Source: Druceiella hillmani (Eukaryota > Arthropoda > Insecta > Lepidoptera > Hepialidae). Taken from it: 64,000 nt of DNA. The position numbers and the translations under genes are program-made. The stretch's first letter is position 1. Each line of letters opens with the position of its first letter. The notes below the pieces were generated by a model. It did not search any database and was not told the origin of the DNA. It saw only the letters and a program-made list of their open reading frames with translations. The stretch spans positions 8,790,501 through 8,854,500 of the forward strand of contig JAYKKI010000009.1 of assembly GCA_039881145.1 (NCBI GenBank), written 5' to 3'. Below are positions 25,030 through 38,749 of the stretch, in pieces.

Positions 25030-25061
25030 GGGCTATTAGCAAGAATCTTTGCTAATAGCCC
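25030..25061. repeat. 13 bp perfect hairpin
   Basis: GGGCTATTAGCAA and its reverse complement flank the 6 nt loop GAATCT. It has no T-run afterwards and no gene context. Confidence 0.95.
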
Positions 25062-25884
25062 AGGTTTATACACTTGCGGAAGTCAAAATAAAAAATACGT
25101 TCATATTTTTCCTTATATATCAACCTACTGAGCCCAGAATCGTGAACAAGCAGAATTCGTATAATCTGTCTAGAAAATTTGAGGAAATCTATAGCAATTA
25201 TCTTAAATCTCATAATTTTTTAAATGTGGCCCATATATTTATGCCTGGGAAAAATATAGAATGCTTTACTTTTTTATATATTAATGTTGTGAAAATTTAA
25301 TAATTGTGAATAGTTTAACAAAAATACTATGTATACTTATATGTTTGTAAGTCCCAAAATGTGTACGAACCATTGCAGTGCGAATTTCATTACTACTTGA
25401 GAGCTATTTTCCTTTATCTGTCGTAAATTTCTGCACATAAATCGATGTTTCTTCATTTTGGACAGCCAGCTTTTTTAAGTGTACATAAAAATAATATGGC
25501 CACTTGTGTTCGTCCATAACGATGTTGTCCAGTTTTCACCAAATTTATTCTTCCCTCTTTTTGTAAATTTTATAAATGCTTGGGGCATTAATCCTCCACA
25601 ACCTCCTGTCTCTGCCTTCAACTTACACGGGATATTCTTTTAATGACTTCTCAACTACATTATCTTGGATAAACATGTCAATAGAACGTATCTTAAATTT
25701 CTATACCCCATTTCATTGAATACACCTTTCCACGCCTAAAAATACTTATCTGCCAATGTGTCCTTCATAAAGTAATATTGGATAATAACACACAGCTTAT
25801 CTTTAGACAATTAATACAGCTACTAAAATTTCGATTTCAATAATGATCAGCAATATAATCCGTCGGAAAAATTATTAATTGATA
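25062..25884. other. Non-coding DNA
   Basis: Nothing recognised; only short chance frames. Confidence 0.55.
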
Positions 25885-25945
25885 TCAGACACACACACAC
25901 ATGCACACATGCGCACAAACACACACGCATACGCGCACACATATA
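25885..25945. repeat. CA-rich low-complexity tract
   Basis: CACACACACACATGCACACA and following variants, with CGCATACGCGCACACAT at the end. Confidence 0.85.
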
Positions 25946-28900
25946 TTACGGTTGATAATTAATATAGAAATCGTCGATAAAATAAATGATAAATATTCGG
26001 GCAAAAATTCACAGCTCAAGTCAAGTCAAAGGTATCGTAGAACTATAAATTCGGCTGGTACAAGAATTATTCGTTCTGAAATAAAACATAGATGGAAGGT
26101 GTTTCCAGGAATCATATCAATTACTAAAATACTTTTTAAAAGTTATCTGGTGCTTGAATTTCGTCACGCTATTGTAAAGTATGTGCGTAAAGTGCTCAGA
26201 ATGTAGGACACCGAAACTCATCGCTTCGCTGTATCAAAATTATGAAATCAATTTATTAATAAAATAATAAAAAGACAAATTTTCATCCATAATTTTATAT
26301 TGACCTTAGCCAGGTGGGACAAATGACCCTTGCAAAGAGATTTGTTTCAATTATATTTGATTTGAAATAAAAATGAATGAAAGGTTTTTGGGCTCCTTAC
26401 CAAATAAATGAAACAAAAATGTCTGAAATAAATTTTTAAAATTGAGGATTTAGATTTGAATTTGAGCCATATTAAAGAACAGAAAACAGATGTAATACGA
26501 GAAGCATTAAAGCGGTCTTCTCTTGATTTGTTACACTCCCTTAAGTGGTTAATCCACATTTCCTGTAGAAGTTACTTAACAATAATTTCGCAAAGGCTTT
26601 CTTGGAAGCGGTTAATTTCTTCCTTCTGTCTAATGCGAAAAATATATTAATTTTTTCGGTGTATACTTTTGGTTTTATTATTTTTAAAATAAATCCATGG
26701 AGTAACTTTTGGAGTCTACATGAAATTGAATCTACCTCGTCTAGGTTATATAAGGAAACATTGTAAATTGCATAAGGGGTTGTATGCGACGCATTACTAA
26801 GTATCTATGAGAACTTAGAAACTTGTACTTTAACCCAATAAGTAAGCCAATTACTAAAAAATATTTCAATCTAATATGTGCACATGATATTTTACAAAAT
26901 TCCAAAAGAAATTAAATGTTTTGTTGAAGGCTTTGACCGGCTAACAAAATTGATATTAAGTTTCAGAATAATTTTGAATTCAAAATACCACGATATCATG
27001 GAAGAATGAAAAAGAAAAACTTCTCACATGAAGTACGAGACGAACTAGTCGAACACCTAAATCAAAATATGATAGATTTATTTTCTTTTATGACTATCAG
27101 CGTTTCTTACAATATGAATTTTTTGTTAGCACTTAATGCACTAGATGGTGGTTTTAATTAGCTTAGTCACTGGAGTAATTAGTTTCTAAACTTAAATATT
27201 TCATATCATAAAAAAACCATGCATAAAAATATTCAACTTAATCACTGAAGATATTTTAAATGAAGGCGATGATATTAAAATATATCATCAGATAATTTCT
27301 GTAATATAGGCGTTCTTGTGCAAAAGAGAAAACGTAGAAATGTGTTAAAAATATAATAATATTAAATTTTGTTCCAAAACTTAGTGTTGCCTTAAGAATA
27401 TTGCTAACCCTATCTATAACTATAGCAAGTGGAAAATTTTTTTATGAATTATTGTGCAATTTTTTGAAGTGATAAAATATCTCGAAAATATTTTAATTTT
27501 GTTCCATTCTGATGCTTGATCACACGCTCTTCTTTATGTTTTCATCATTATTTGTTTCCTTATCTGAAATCATTTTTCTGAATATTTGTATTCCATTTAA
27601 TTTTTTAAAATATTGATGAGAATCAGGTTTAATTATTCTTTACCATAATATACTATTATATTAGTATATATCAATCAAATTCCTATAAGTGTGCACATGT
27701 TTATATTAAGGCTGAAGAAACACATTCTGAACTACAATTTTGATTGATCCTTGGGGACGTGCATTTTTCAGATTCGCCCATGTAGATTTGTAAATGGCTT
27801 TAAAAGTCTTTTTCCCTACATCTCTTTTCACTCTTTTGTGTTCTTAATTAATGGCAGATGAAATTTAAAACCTATTTATCTTCACGTTTATTCGTTAAAA
27901 CTTTTATCGTAAAATGTATTATTGAAATTTTTAATATTGAGAAATGTTTAATTGTGATTTTATATTTTCTTTAAAATTGAAATTTATACTTCAGAGGAAA
28001 AACTGAAGTTTGATTGTCTACACAGTTTACGCAACAAGTTGCTTTGTGATGAAGTTGCTACTTTCAGTTTAATTTTTGCTAGACGTTTGTAAATATATAT
28101 TTTTTGGAAACGATCAAATCTTTAATTTATTATAAAAAAATAAAAGTTTTATCGAAATATTTTAAAATCTTTCAATCAAAACTTTCATGAAGGCAACTAG
28201 GTTTATCTGTCTGGGGTTAAAACACGAAAATTACATGTTCACGATTTCAGTTAACTATATTTTAATTAAAATATATAATATTTTAATTAATTAAATTATT
28301 TGCCTGTATACAATTTTTGACTTTCCACGAAAAATTTCCTTGGATTTCGATTTTTGAGTGAAATCTACTGTTATGTTAATTGCCTTAACTCATATGAGAT
28401 GAGTATTCGAACAGATTTATTTAGAAGTCATAAAATTTTGTAACGAATTTTCATTAAGAAGAACCCAGCCACAGTCATTAAAGTCTATTTATCGATGAGA
28501 CTATTATTTTAAACCAAGAACATACTAATTACTTTGTTGCTTATGAAATAAAAATTACAGCGAACGTGTGTAAATGTGCAATGAATTTGACGCAGTATTC
28601 ACTAGCAGGTCATACTAAATAACATTTTTCTTATATTTTTAATCTTATGACCCGAATTTTTTACTATATTTAAAATCAATTATGATTTCAATTAGCAAAA
28701 ATATACATAATATATAAATGGTATCAATATTTTAAAACAAAATAATCTTGTTTCAAATAACGGGTATTGTATATAACCAAATGTTTTTCTCAATTTAATA
28801 TTAATTAATGACAAATGCTGTCTATCCTATGGCAATCCTGATACGTAACGAAAATGTTTTCTAAAAATTTATAAAAGCAGTAACTAGGGGAAATGCAATT

Positions 28901-30077
28901 TTTTGAGAAATAATTTTTATTTATCCCACATTTTTCAGATATGCTACAAATAGGGTTAACATGCTTCAAAAATGCATTTGTTTGTGTACAAATCCATACC
29001 ATCGACTCTGTTGTAAAAGAGGGCTTATTTTCATGGTATACTTTCCTAATAATAAGTAACACAAATTTGGAGCATAAGCATATAAGATTAATATAGAAAC
29101 GAGTTTATTAGAAATGAAAGAGCATAAGATGAATATTTTTTCGGAGACGGAAACAAGAATCGATTAGTTAATAATAAAACAATAATAATCTTCTGAGAAG
29201 AAGCCACCTTGGAGTAAAACTTTTCTTAGATTGCTCAAAATTTGAATGAGAAAAGAATATTTCTGAAAAATAATTTAAACTGCCGATTCTAATGAACAGA
29301 TAATGATTAAAAAAAATACTCGTTGGAAATATTTAATACTACAGTTTAGAAATTTTCTCTGAGATATACCAGCAAACAAATAATTTTCTTCTTGTTCATA
29401 AAATTGCTTTTAAATTGCCCACTGAACATAATGTTAGCTTCCATCGTATGATTTTTGCTTTTCAAAAAAACGAAACTTTCGTGCAGTTAGGGAGGAAACT
29501 TTGACGTCTTTTTATACACAACTTATGAATGAGAACGAATAACGTCGTCATCGGAACTAAAAGGAAAATTGCTCTTTGGTATGTAATTGATTAACGAATT
29601 TTATTTGGTTACTAAGTATAAAATGTAGTTTGTTTTTAATAAATTTCCAAATAAAAAGAATCACTTTTGTATCAGAAGTTTTCCGCGCGAACTGACATCT
29701 GGTTTTTAATTTCTTTTAAATTGAAAAAAAATTCAAATTATGTAACAAACGAAACAGTCGACAGTGTGGTATTTTAATGAAAATTGCAGCGTTATATGTT
29801 TATATGAATTTATAATTTGGGAGAAATTTTACGTTAAATTTTATTTTCACGTTGTTTTACTGCTAACTTTTGTTTAGCAGTGCATTTTGCAGAACTTTTT
29901 AAACTCTTTTAAGCGTTGTTATGTCATTTATAGAACGAGAATTGCCTTTGATAAGATTTATGTATGATTTAAAATTTAACAGAAACTAAAAAAAAACTTT
30001 TAAATATACGGCTCCAACCTGTCTTTTTAAATATTATTGATAAGAAACTCTATGCGCGTTATTGAGAAGGATTGATC
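25946..30077. other. AT-rich non-coding DNA
   Basis: I see no supported gene. Two stretches look slightly coding-like but unidentified: plus 26450-26635 (read below as a doubtful LTR-retroelement fragment) and plus 26938-27163, open for ~75 codons with FKIPRYHGRMKKKNFSHEVR. A minus-strand 85-codon frame (29062-28805) is Cys-containing but unrecognised. Confidence 0.45.
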
Positions 30078-30840
30078 ATTTATTTATTTATTCATACTTT
30101 AAAGTACATAAAATACATACATTTGACGGATTTATTGCTACATGAGTAATGTCTTCCAGTCAACCATACTGATTAAGTATAAGCATTTTGTGATGTGGAT
30201 GACTGTGAAATACGCTAATAAAAAAACAAAATTTAGAACATAAAAATTTACAAAAATGTCACAACATATAAATAAGCAAAACTAAGCTACATGTGAACAA
30301 TAGAAAACAAAAAACATGGTTAATTATAAATCATAAAAAATGAGGAACAAAATGGAATTAGGAAGGGTAGGACTGAAGGATTATAAGTGGAAAACTTTTT
30401 CAAACGACCTTTGAATACTTATAAGAAAAAAGACTTTTCATAAAAGGTGGTCGTACTTTGGGAAAAAAGGAGACTGAGTTGATAATCAGAGCGTAGCCCT
30501 ACTCCGTGTGCAGATAAGTAACTAAATCCGTTTCTAAGATATGGGTAAATAGCATTATTCGAAATATTATGAAGAAATGTAAGAATGTGAAGATTGCGCC
30601 GATTACAGACTTCCGTCCAATTAAGTTTGACTATGAATAGAGATACATGATCATATTTTATGCAACCAAAAACAAAGCAGATGCACAAATTTTATAGGCG
30701 TTCTAATTTTATTAGACGATACTCAGCAAGGTCTGGATAGCATACATCTCCGTAATCAAGTAGTGGCAGTAATAATGTTTGACAGAGGTAGACATTGATT
30801 TGCATGTCTAATTCAATCCCTTTTGGAGATAATCACAAAC
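30078..30840 (-). mobile_element. 5'-truncated non-LTR retrotransposon (jockey/CR1-like LINE)
   Basis: On the minus strand, the C-terminal part of an ORF2 reverse-transcriptase protein can be read: LLLPLLDYGDVCYPDLAEYR, IKLERL-NLCICFVFGC, KYDHVS, RRNLHILTFLHNISNN and TTTFYEKSFFL. This order (LLDYGD...LE.LQN.CIR.I.G...) is the post-catalytic 'thumb' end of jockey-type RTs. One stop interrupts it near 30694. It is followed by ~300 bp of AT-rich 3' UTR ending in GTATGAATAAATAAATAAAT at about 30094-30078, the simple-repeat tail typical of such LINEs. Endonuclease and RT active site are absent, as expected of 5' truncation. I could not identify target-site duplications. Confidence 0.85.
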
Positions 30841-32856
30841 TATCGCTGTATTTCATTTAAATATTTTAGGGGGGAAAACTAAGGTGACTCTAAAAATTTG
30901 TGATCCGTGAGTTGTATTTATTTTAATTTGTATTTATTTATTCATTACTAAATGCAGTTTGATACATTCAGTATCAAGAATAAGAAATAGTTTATGATGA
31001 ATACATTTAAAACATTTAATAATACTTCAATAGGTAAATATACTTCAAGTAATTTATTCTCACTCATCACAAATAATTCCCTCTTTAATAAATTTACCGC
31101 CAGATTTTTAAATACTATGTGGGAAAATAGAAAATTCCTACGTAATTTACTTCTAGATACCAAGATTACAAAGGGATAATGGCGGCGCGAGTGCAGGAAA
31201 TAATTAAGTAAAAGAAACGAATTTTCTCAAATCAACATGTAATTTGTTCATTACCATCGATAAATGTCAATTAAAAATCCAGTACGAAATAGAAGAAACA
31301 AGAAATTATACGTCCTTTGTGCAACTATCCAAGGAATATTTTTGGACATTTTTCATCATCAGCTGTGTTTACTTTAGTAGCAACTCCAGATAAATGATCA
31401 GGCTTTCAAGTATTCGTATTATGAAATAATTATTTAAAACGATTGTTTAAAAAAAATCATGACAAGACAATAACAGACAAAAGTTATATTTTTGAAACAC
31501 ACATTGTCGCAATTGCTATTTAAACTTAAACGATATGTGATATAAAATATTTGGCATGTGCAAATTTCTGATTTCTCATGAAAATCAAAACCATTTTATA
31601 AAATATAAAATAACAGCTTCAGTACAGGTTTTAAGTAATAGGCATATAAAAATAAGTTTGAACCTAAACCAAATACTCCATTTATTTATCATTTACCTCA
31701 CTGCCATCGATATCTTAATATTTAAAAAAAGTAGATTTTATAAGCTGTAGAGTACGTATCATTAATTAATTTAATTAAAATGAATGCTGTATCATAATCC
31801 GATCATATCATTTACGACATTTAATTCTAGTGTGGATATAATCTAGAAACTGTCATTCCAGTCTTATTGCTTTTCATTCGACTTTTCCATATAAATTTAG
31901 TAAAATAGAATACTTTTGTAATGAAATAACGTAGGAATGAAATTTCTAAGGGAGCGGTCCTCAATCAAATAAATATGTGGAAGCTAAAGCGAAATAATGG
32001 TGTGTAGCTGCCCAGTTAAAAGTTATTTAATTTCCAAGACGTACCATAACATTTTCGCTAACTCGCGTAAAATAAGTGGAGTAACAAAAATTTCCGGTGA
32101 GTTTTTCAAAATTATTTATGTACATTGTATTTGTTCAGCCTTGGTTCAATAATTTACTATACAACGGAATCTTATTGCGAAATATTTTTTCTCTACCGAA
32201 TTTTAGGGAAAGTTATAAAGAATTTTTTCTGTATGAAAAACTACTATTGAAATTTGAATTTAATTATTTTAAATTAAACGACACACTTAGTGTTTTCGCT
32301 GACAAGCTTAAAATTATCTGAAACGAACACCCTCTTGAGCTCTTTTAATCATCTATATCCATTTATTAATGACAAAAATTTTGATTTGAAGAAGGGAAGC
32401 TTCTTTCTTTCGTTTCTACTTAAATTTAAAAAAAAATCCAATAAATACATCGTCATAACGAACTTTTATTTCATACACACATTTTTTATGGGGCACTAAC
32501 TATTTATGGGTACATAGTTTACACATTTATGATGACATATTATAACTAATATTATACATGCAAAAGTCTTTTTCAATTATTTAATTATTATATGTTACAG
32601 TAACTACTTAAACAATAGTTACCAATTTTTTTGTCCAAGTAGACTAAACCACTATTATTCCTCTAATTTCCTATTTCAGAATTAAATAATTGCAGAATTC
32701 CTCATAAAGAATTTTCTCCAAACTGTTAATACAAAATATGACAAAAAATACAAAAAGTTAAAACTATCCCAAGCAAAATTTGTAATAAATATATAATGCC
32801 CCCTTCAACTAAACTAAGGTATAAACTAAAATAAAATAAATATTTTGCCTTAATAT
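30841..32856. other. AT-rich non-coding DNA
   Basis: A short CpG-containing GGCGGCGCGAG lies near 31182. Otherwise nothing is recognised. Confidence 0.55.
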
Positions 32857-32935
32857 ATTCATCAAACGTGTTGCGTATAATAAATATATATATATATATA
32901 TATAATATATATTAGACCCAACACGTTTTATGAAT
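32857..32935. repeat. 79 bp hairpin with a (TA)n loop
   Basis: Arms 32857-32880 and 32912-32935 are 24 bp reverse complements with three mismatches, sharing AAACGTGTTG. The loop is ~30 bp of TA repeats, itself self-complementary, so the entire locus can fold as one stem. Confidence 0.85.
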
Positions 32936-35900
32936 GTAAGAAAACTCTTTTTAATTAATTTTTTAATCGTTATTTGTTAACGGAACATTTAATATCAATC
33001 CATTACGGAAAGCCATAAAGCATTTAATGATTATATGACGTGTTTTTCCATATTTGTGGAATTTCTTAATTTATTGACACTGAGAGTAAATTTGATATTT
33101 AATCGTCTGAACTTTATGAAGAGTCTTATATAGGAGAAAATTCAACAATAATTATATATTTTTATCTTAAAGAATATTTTTTAAATATTCGTCGATTTTC
33201 TAATAATTTAATTTTAATCGACTATGATTATTAATACGTTGATAGGAAATTGCTAATAAAGTCGTGCTTAATAAAAATAGTATCAATAACTTACTTTAAC
33301 CTGGTTTTAGTATTTTCTCTCCTTTAATTGATGCCTTCAGGAATATGTTTATTGGATTGTTTACGGGATTTTTTAAAAATATTAATAAAATCGCCATCGT
33401 GTATATTTCGCAATTATCGTTTTTTTTTATGTTGTCCTATATTTTTGAAATGGAACTAATGTTTTAGTTTGAGCATTCACATAAAACTAGTATATCTTCA
33501 AATGTGACTACAAAAACAGAGGAATGTTTATTGCAATTATAACATATTTCTTAACAAATTCAAAGTGTTGAAACAAATTCAACTAAATATTTTCTTCGTT
33601 GTTATATTTTAAACCATAAAAGTTAAAAATCTCTAACATCTTTGTAAACTTGACCCCGAGCAAAATTGAAAGAATTGAACAAAATTTTAATATATTTTTT
33701 TAAGAAAGTGATGTCATTTAATTTGTAATAACCCACATCAAAATACGAAACTGACTTTAATTCACTGGAAGCGATGTATAATGACGTTTGATTTACTTAG
33801 CGTCGTTTTTTTATTAGTATCGGATCATTGATTAAAGTAATTCATGTCACCATACTGTACTATTTTAAAAAGTGTTGCCTAACATTATTCTGCTATGTTT
33901 CATTGATCTACTAAAAATAAATATTTCTGAAAATCATTTCAGGAACCAATATGATATAATCTAAACAATATTAAAGTTTTATAAGTACTTAACATTCTAT
34001 AGAAATATATGTATTGATTGTAATTTATATAATCAAGTCCGAAATTGCCATACTTCCCTATTCAAAAGTTATAACGTAAATTTGGGATCGGGATCCTTTA
34101 TTTAATATTAAGGAAACGAAACGAAATCAAGTTAAAGAGAAAAAGTTGATTACCTAGGTACAACTTTTTAAAATTGATGAAAAATGTAGACTTTAAATTC
34201 TTATAAATCTGACTGCCTCTAAGAGTAACAGATGAAAAAATCATTAAACGCCCCAAACATAGTAATAAGTCGATCATTTTAGACTATATTGTCTCTATCT
34301 ATTTATTTATATTTCAGTCACTCTTTCGATTGACTTCAATTGTTGTCAAGTAAGTTTATTCTCTCGATCGAAATCGTTCCGTACATTAACATAATTTGTA
34401 ACGAAAATTGGAGACTAATAAAGAACATTTTTATATTTTAAAATAATATACACAAGCTTATAAAAAAATCTCATAAATGGATAAATCCTATAATGAGATA
34501 CAGATGCCTGGTAAAGGATGGATTTATTCCCAGCGAGTTAATGAGAGTATGTACGGAAATTTTAAGAATATTTAATATCAGTAAAAGTTTTTTTCGGTAC
34601 AGATTATGATATAATATGTTCTAAAGTTAATTTTTTAAGGTTTACTTGTTCCCATTCCCTATCAGCTAAACCTCTATTTTTTAATTTCTAAAAAGAGTTC
34701 ACAATATTAGTAGATATGAAGAAATTATAATAAAAATTTTTCGTAATCAAGTAGGCTTTATTAGTTTCCGAGTGATCGTTAACCAACGAATGGCATATTT
34801 GGATGTCTACAAATTTCATAGAAAATTTAATTTACAGCAACTAGAAGAAAATACTTATGCCAACTGTGAAAAGAACTTCGAATTTGAAAATGTACATTTG
34901 TTAAATTTGTGATATATATAATGGACGATATAGAAATATATAATTACAGAGTGAGAAATAATATAAATGTTTGTAACAAGTTTATCAGAAAGTCTATGCA
35001 CGTACGATGTGTATGCTTAAATACTTTTTATATAAGTTATTTCCATAGAGTTTACTTCAATATTTTAACGATAGGGTTACACAATTTTTCGAATTGAAAT
35101 ATATCACAAAATTGGTCCTCCCATACCTGTGATATATTTTTTGTTAAATTTAATTCTCTAATGTTTAAAACACTTAAGTAGAACTAAGTTACTAAAAGTG
35201 TTGTAGTTCTGCAAGAAAGATAGCGGACATATTTAAGATGTTCGATTGCAAGAAAGCTTTATTAGTAATTAAATATTACTTAATATAGTTCCATGTTTAG
35301 CTCGTCCTAAGTATAGCTTTGGGTTATTCCAAACTTTTCGATATTATGTTAGACTAGGTTTGAACATGTTTAATCAAGTTTTAGAGAGTAGGAGTTTATA
35401 TAATGTAATTTAATGAATAATTGAATGCAGGAATAATTAAATATACATTGCGTAATATATTTTATAGTAGTAATAATAGAAACAAATTTATTAAAAAAAG
35501 GCTATCGTGAATTCTGAACAGAATTATGTTTTAAAAAGTACACGTACGATGAGATACGTATTTACATTTAGTGTATTATTACGTATATACTACACATTGG
35601 TAAGCATTTATAAAACCAAGAAATTGATACTTTAATAAGAGAGGTCGCATAACAAAATTGTACTAATGGAAAATATACACATTTTATTCAAAATGAAAAT
35701 CAACCTGTTTTTAATTATAATAAAAACGTATATTTGAAAAGTAACATTTGTGAATAAATTAATAGTCAAATAGAACAAAATAGTAAAAATTTAAAAAATA
35801 CTTGTAAATAGTTACAAATTGTTAAATAGTTTTATTTTTAACCTTGTTACAAATATATATTACTGCACAATCAGGCAAAATTTATATCCTGTAAAAAATT

Positions 35901-35949
35901 AACAAAATTAACGTCGACTGCGCTAAAATCTTAAAAACTTTTTTTTGCT
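32936..35949. other. AT-rich non-coding DNA
   Basis: Nothing recognised except a minor 11 bp hairpin (AAATATATCAC at 35097-35107 with 35139-35149). Confidence 0.6.
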
Positions 35950-36795
35950 TTCAGTTCTACAAGACTTTTTTTCACTTTTAAGTATATTTGATCAGCTACT
36001 TTATGCTCAGTCGCCAAAATAATAAAAAAATTGGTACGATTTTGCTTGGTGGTAGAAAAATAAAATTTCTTAATTCTAAAAATGTGATGGCGCTCCGTTT
36101 CCTCTTCGCGGATGTTCCGCTACATTTGAAACATCCACTTCTGGTTCTGTTTGTGCATATTTTAAAACGGCATATTAATTTTTTTAAGATATGCAGGGAC
36201 GCAAGTGGTGCCTTAATTTATATATTTTAATAGTAATTTTTTATGTGCTAATTTGATACAAAACAATATTTTGAATGAGATTAACAAATAGGAGACTGAA
36301 ACAGAATTAATTAGAATTACATCCATAAAAGAAAAAAACATTTTGTGTGCTTCTCCTCAGCCTAAGGTAAAGAAAGAAAATCATACTTTATATATATTAT
36401 CGCATATTAATCTCAGCCTTCAACAATTGAGATTCGATACTCACTGAGATTGTTCAGATACCGAAGTTCAGATACCGAAGAAAATATTGATAACAATCTA
36501 GTAATAGACCCTACTGTTAACATAAAACAGGTTCTGTAGAAATTCAACAAGGAAAACAAAACTGGCAATAAAGAAAATACTTTGATGTGGTGGCAAATGA
36601 ACGCTTTATTTTACTACCATAATTCCGAAAATTTTGATCAGCTCCACTTGGCAGTGTCGCAAGCAAAAAATTGTTTAGCGGAAAAGTTTTAATTGACGAT
36701 GAAAATAAGATTAGATTTGATGTATATAGAGCTGCTAAATTTTCACTTGTGTACAATTTGCCATTCATAAGTTTCCAATATTAATATTTTTTATA
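35950..36795 (+). pseudogene. hAT-family transposase remnant
   Basis: Both ends of a hAT transposase can be read in broken frames. N-terminal side: ISYFMLSRQNNKK at 35988 onward, then KCDG, then (after a small insertion) CSATFETSTSGSVCAYFKTA around 36085-36170, the second half of a BED finger. C-terminal side: NKENTLMWWQMNALFYY (about 36565-36620), then after a frameshift SAPLGSVASKKLFSG (from about 36638) and KFSLVYNLPFISFQY ending in a stop at 36782-36784. WW and the SAP-SV-S--LFS stretch are the hallmarks of the hAT dimerisation domain. The ~850 bp present is far shorter than an intact ~600-residue gene, so most of the catalytic core is deleted. Inactive. A minus-strand 74-codon frame here is a shadow. 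Confidence 0.8.
36452..36479. repeat. 14 bp exact tandem duplication
   Basis: GTTCAGATACCGAA occurs twice in direct contact within the hAT remnant. Confidence 0.9.
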
Positions 36796-37519
36796 TTACT
36801 TAATAAATTATTGCCAGCGTACACACTGATGTTATTTACAGTTAATGTAAAACTTTCTTTCATTTTGAAATAAACTATTAAAAAATAACTTCACTTTTAG
36901 TACGTACTTGCGTTACGTGTTTCTATTTTCTCTTCTACTTCCGTTATAACTTTCACTAAACATCTGTTTCCCTTTCTGCTTCCGGTATATGACTTCTCTT
37001 CCATCTCTACAATAAACGAGTCACAAAAAATATTTAAGTGTCAGATATGGCAAGCTAAAACGTTTGTACAGTCGCTTAAATAAGTGTAGAGAGAGGTTAA
37101 AGGAAAAAGTCGTTTGTCGGCACGTGAGTGTTAGATATTGCTTTTAAATCTCATTTGGACGGAGATCTTATTTCCTCCTCTCTTCAGTTTTTATATAACA
37201 AAAATAAAATATAGAATATAATTTCAAATATATATATACTACAAAATAAAACCTACTACGTGGGATAAAAGATACGTCTGATTACAACTGTACGTCGAAA
37301 GCTGTTTACTTAATATATATCGCACAACACGGCACGTATTATTTTACAACGGGACCCTCCAAGAAGTCGTGTCTGATATTGACACGTGGTTAAAACTTAG
37401 TCTTTTTCTTTACTTCACCTTAATTGAAGGTACACATTCGATAACGGACTGTATTTAACTAATGGTGCATTATATACAGAAATGAATTTAAGGCTAACTT
37501 ATTATACGTACAACGCGTA
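36796..37519. other. Non-coding DNA between hAT and BEL/Pao remnants
   Basis: Slightly richer in C/T runs and CpG (36900-37160 and 37320-37400) than neighbours, with no recognisable gene. Confidence 0.5.
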
Positions 37520-38460
37520 TGTTATATCGAATCGCGTGTAAATAGCAGAACGGAATATTAACGGAATGGTGAATTATTTTATCAAATTAAATTATGAAGC
37601 AAAAATATTTTAACAAATTCTTCTTTGTAAATGATAATTAATTGTCAAATTCAAATTAATATTTCAACAATTAAATTAAGTTTTAATGAAATAATGAATC
37701 TCAATTCTTTACTGTTATATGACAAAATAAATTCGAAATCTGTATGAAAAATTGGCACTCACTGAACTTAACGGAACAAAATGGTTCTCAAAGTCCTTTG
37801 CCACCAGATGGTCCCCTGAAGGTGATAATGCAAAATCCCGACTCAAAGCTGGTCGTCGTTGATCCGCAGGATAATTCACGATGTGATTTAAATTGAAGAA
37901 AACCTTTTAAATGTACCTTCCGAATAAAAAAATCAGGACCAGTTTCATTATTTATTTTTAAAATACACAATTCATTAATCTTCTTATACTCATATTTTAA
38001 AATTAGGACATAGAACTTTCTCCAATTAATGTTCCATAGCACAGTCCGATTTAAAATTGAAGTTTTACCAACGCCTTGGGGCTAAGCTGTGTAGATTGTT
38101 CGCCCACCCTAAGAGTTCAAAAAAACTGATATTTTACGGCTATGGTATACAGTAATTACCCCAGCCTTTTAAAGTTTATAGTAATAGATCACAGGATTTT
38201 ACTGCTTTGATATACAATTAAAGATCCTCGCACTTTAGTAGTTTAAAAGTAACTTTGCGGCTAGGATATATAGTTATTACCCATGCCCGCTGAGAACTCG
38301 GAAGCAACAGAAAAATGATTAACTATGTTTACTTGTAAGTTTCGAAAAGAATGAATGGAAATTTTTTTCTAAAAGAAAGCGTAAAAACAAAGGACAATTT
38401 TATTATTTAAAAAAGGAATGCAACAGAAATTCCTTCGGGAATGTTCCAATGTTGTTGACA
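37520..38460 (-). repeat. BEL/Pao 3' LTR (left copy)
   Basis: It aligns throughout with 42440-43465. It begins TGTTATATCGAATCGCG on the plus strand and ends near TTGTTGACA, giving TG...CA termini. Shared landmarks include GGAACAAAATGGTTCT, CCACCAGATGGTCCCCTGAA, GGTCGTCGTTGATCCGCAGG and GTTCCATAGCACAGTCCG. The right boundary could instead be 38448; the two LTRs differ by a small indel there. Confidence 0.88.
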
Positions 38461-38749
38461 CTTAAACGTTAGATAGCCTTACAGAAGAAAAAAAAACATT
38501 AAAACTATTAATCATTTGACAAAAGGTTAAGTTGCAAATGTCATTCCTCACACAGGTGGCGATGAAATTAAGTTTAACAAATGTTAATTGATAACTAATA
38601 TAAATTATTCTCATGCAATAATTATAATAAAAAACTAAAATAAAATATTCTCATTTTGAATTATTGCAATTTTCAACCATTCTCCCCGCCTTTGGAAATT
38701 CCTAGAATTTTCAAACCCCCAAAAATAGATAAATATACTCAAACATTAT

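Noticed and set aside
25030..25061. Perfect hairpin as a transcription terminator
   Set aside because: Eukaryotic context, no following T-run and no adjacent gene.
26456..26650. Possible Gypsy-type pol start followed by QRLSWKR
   Set aside because: Spacing is roughly right but only isolated residues agree; too weak to annotate.
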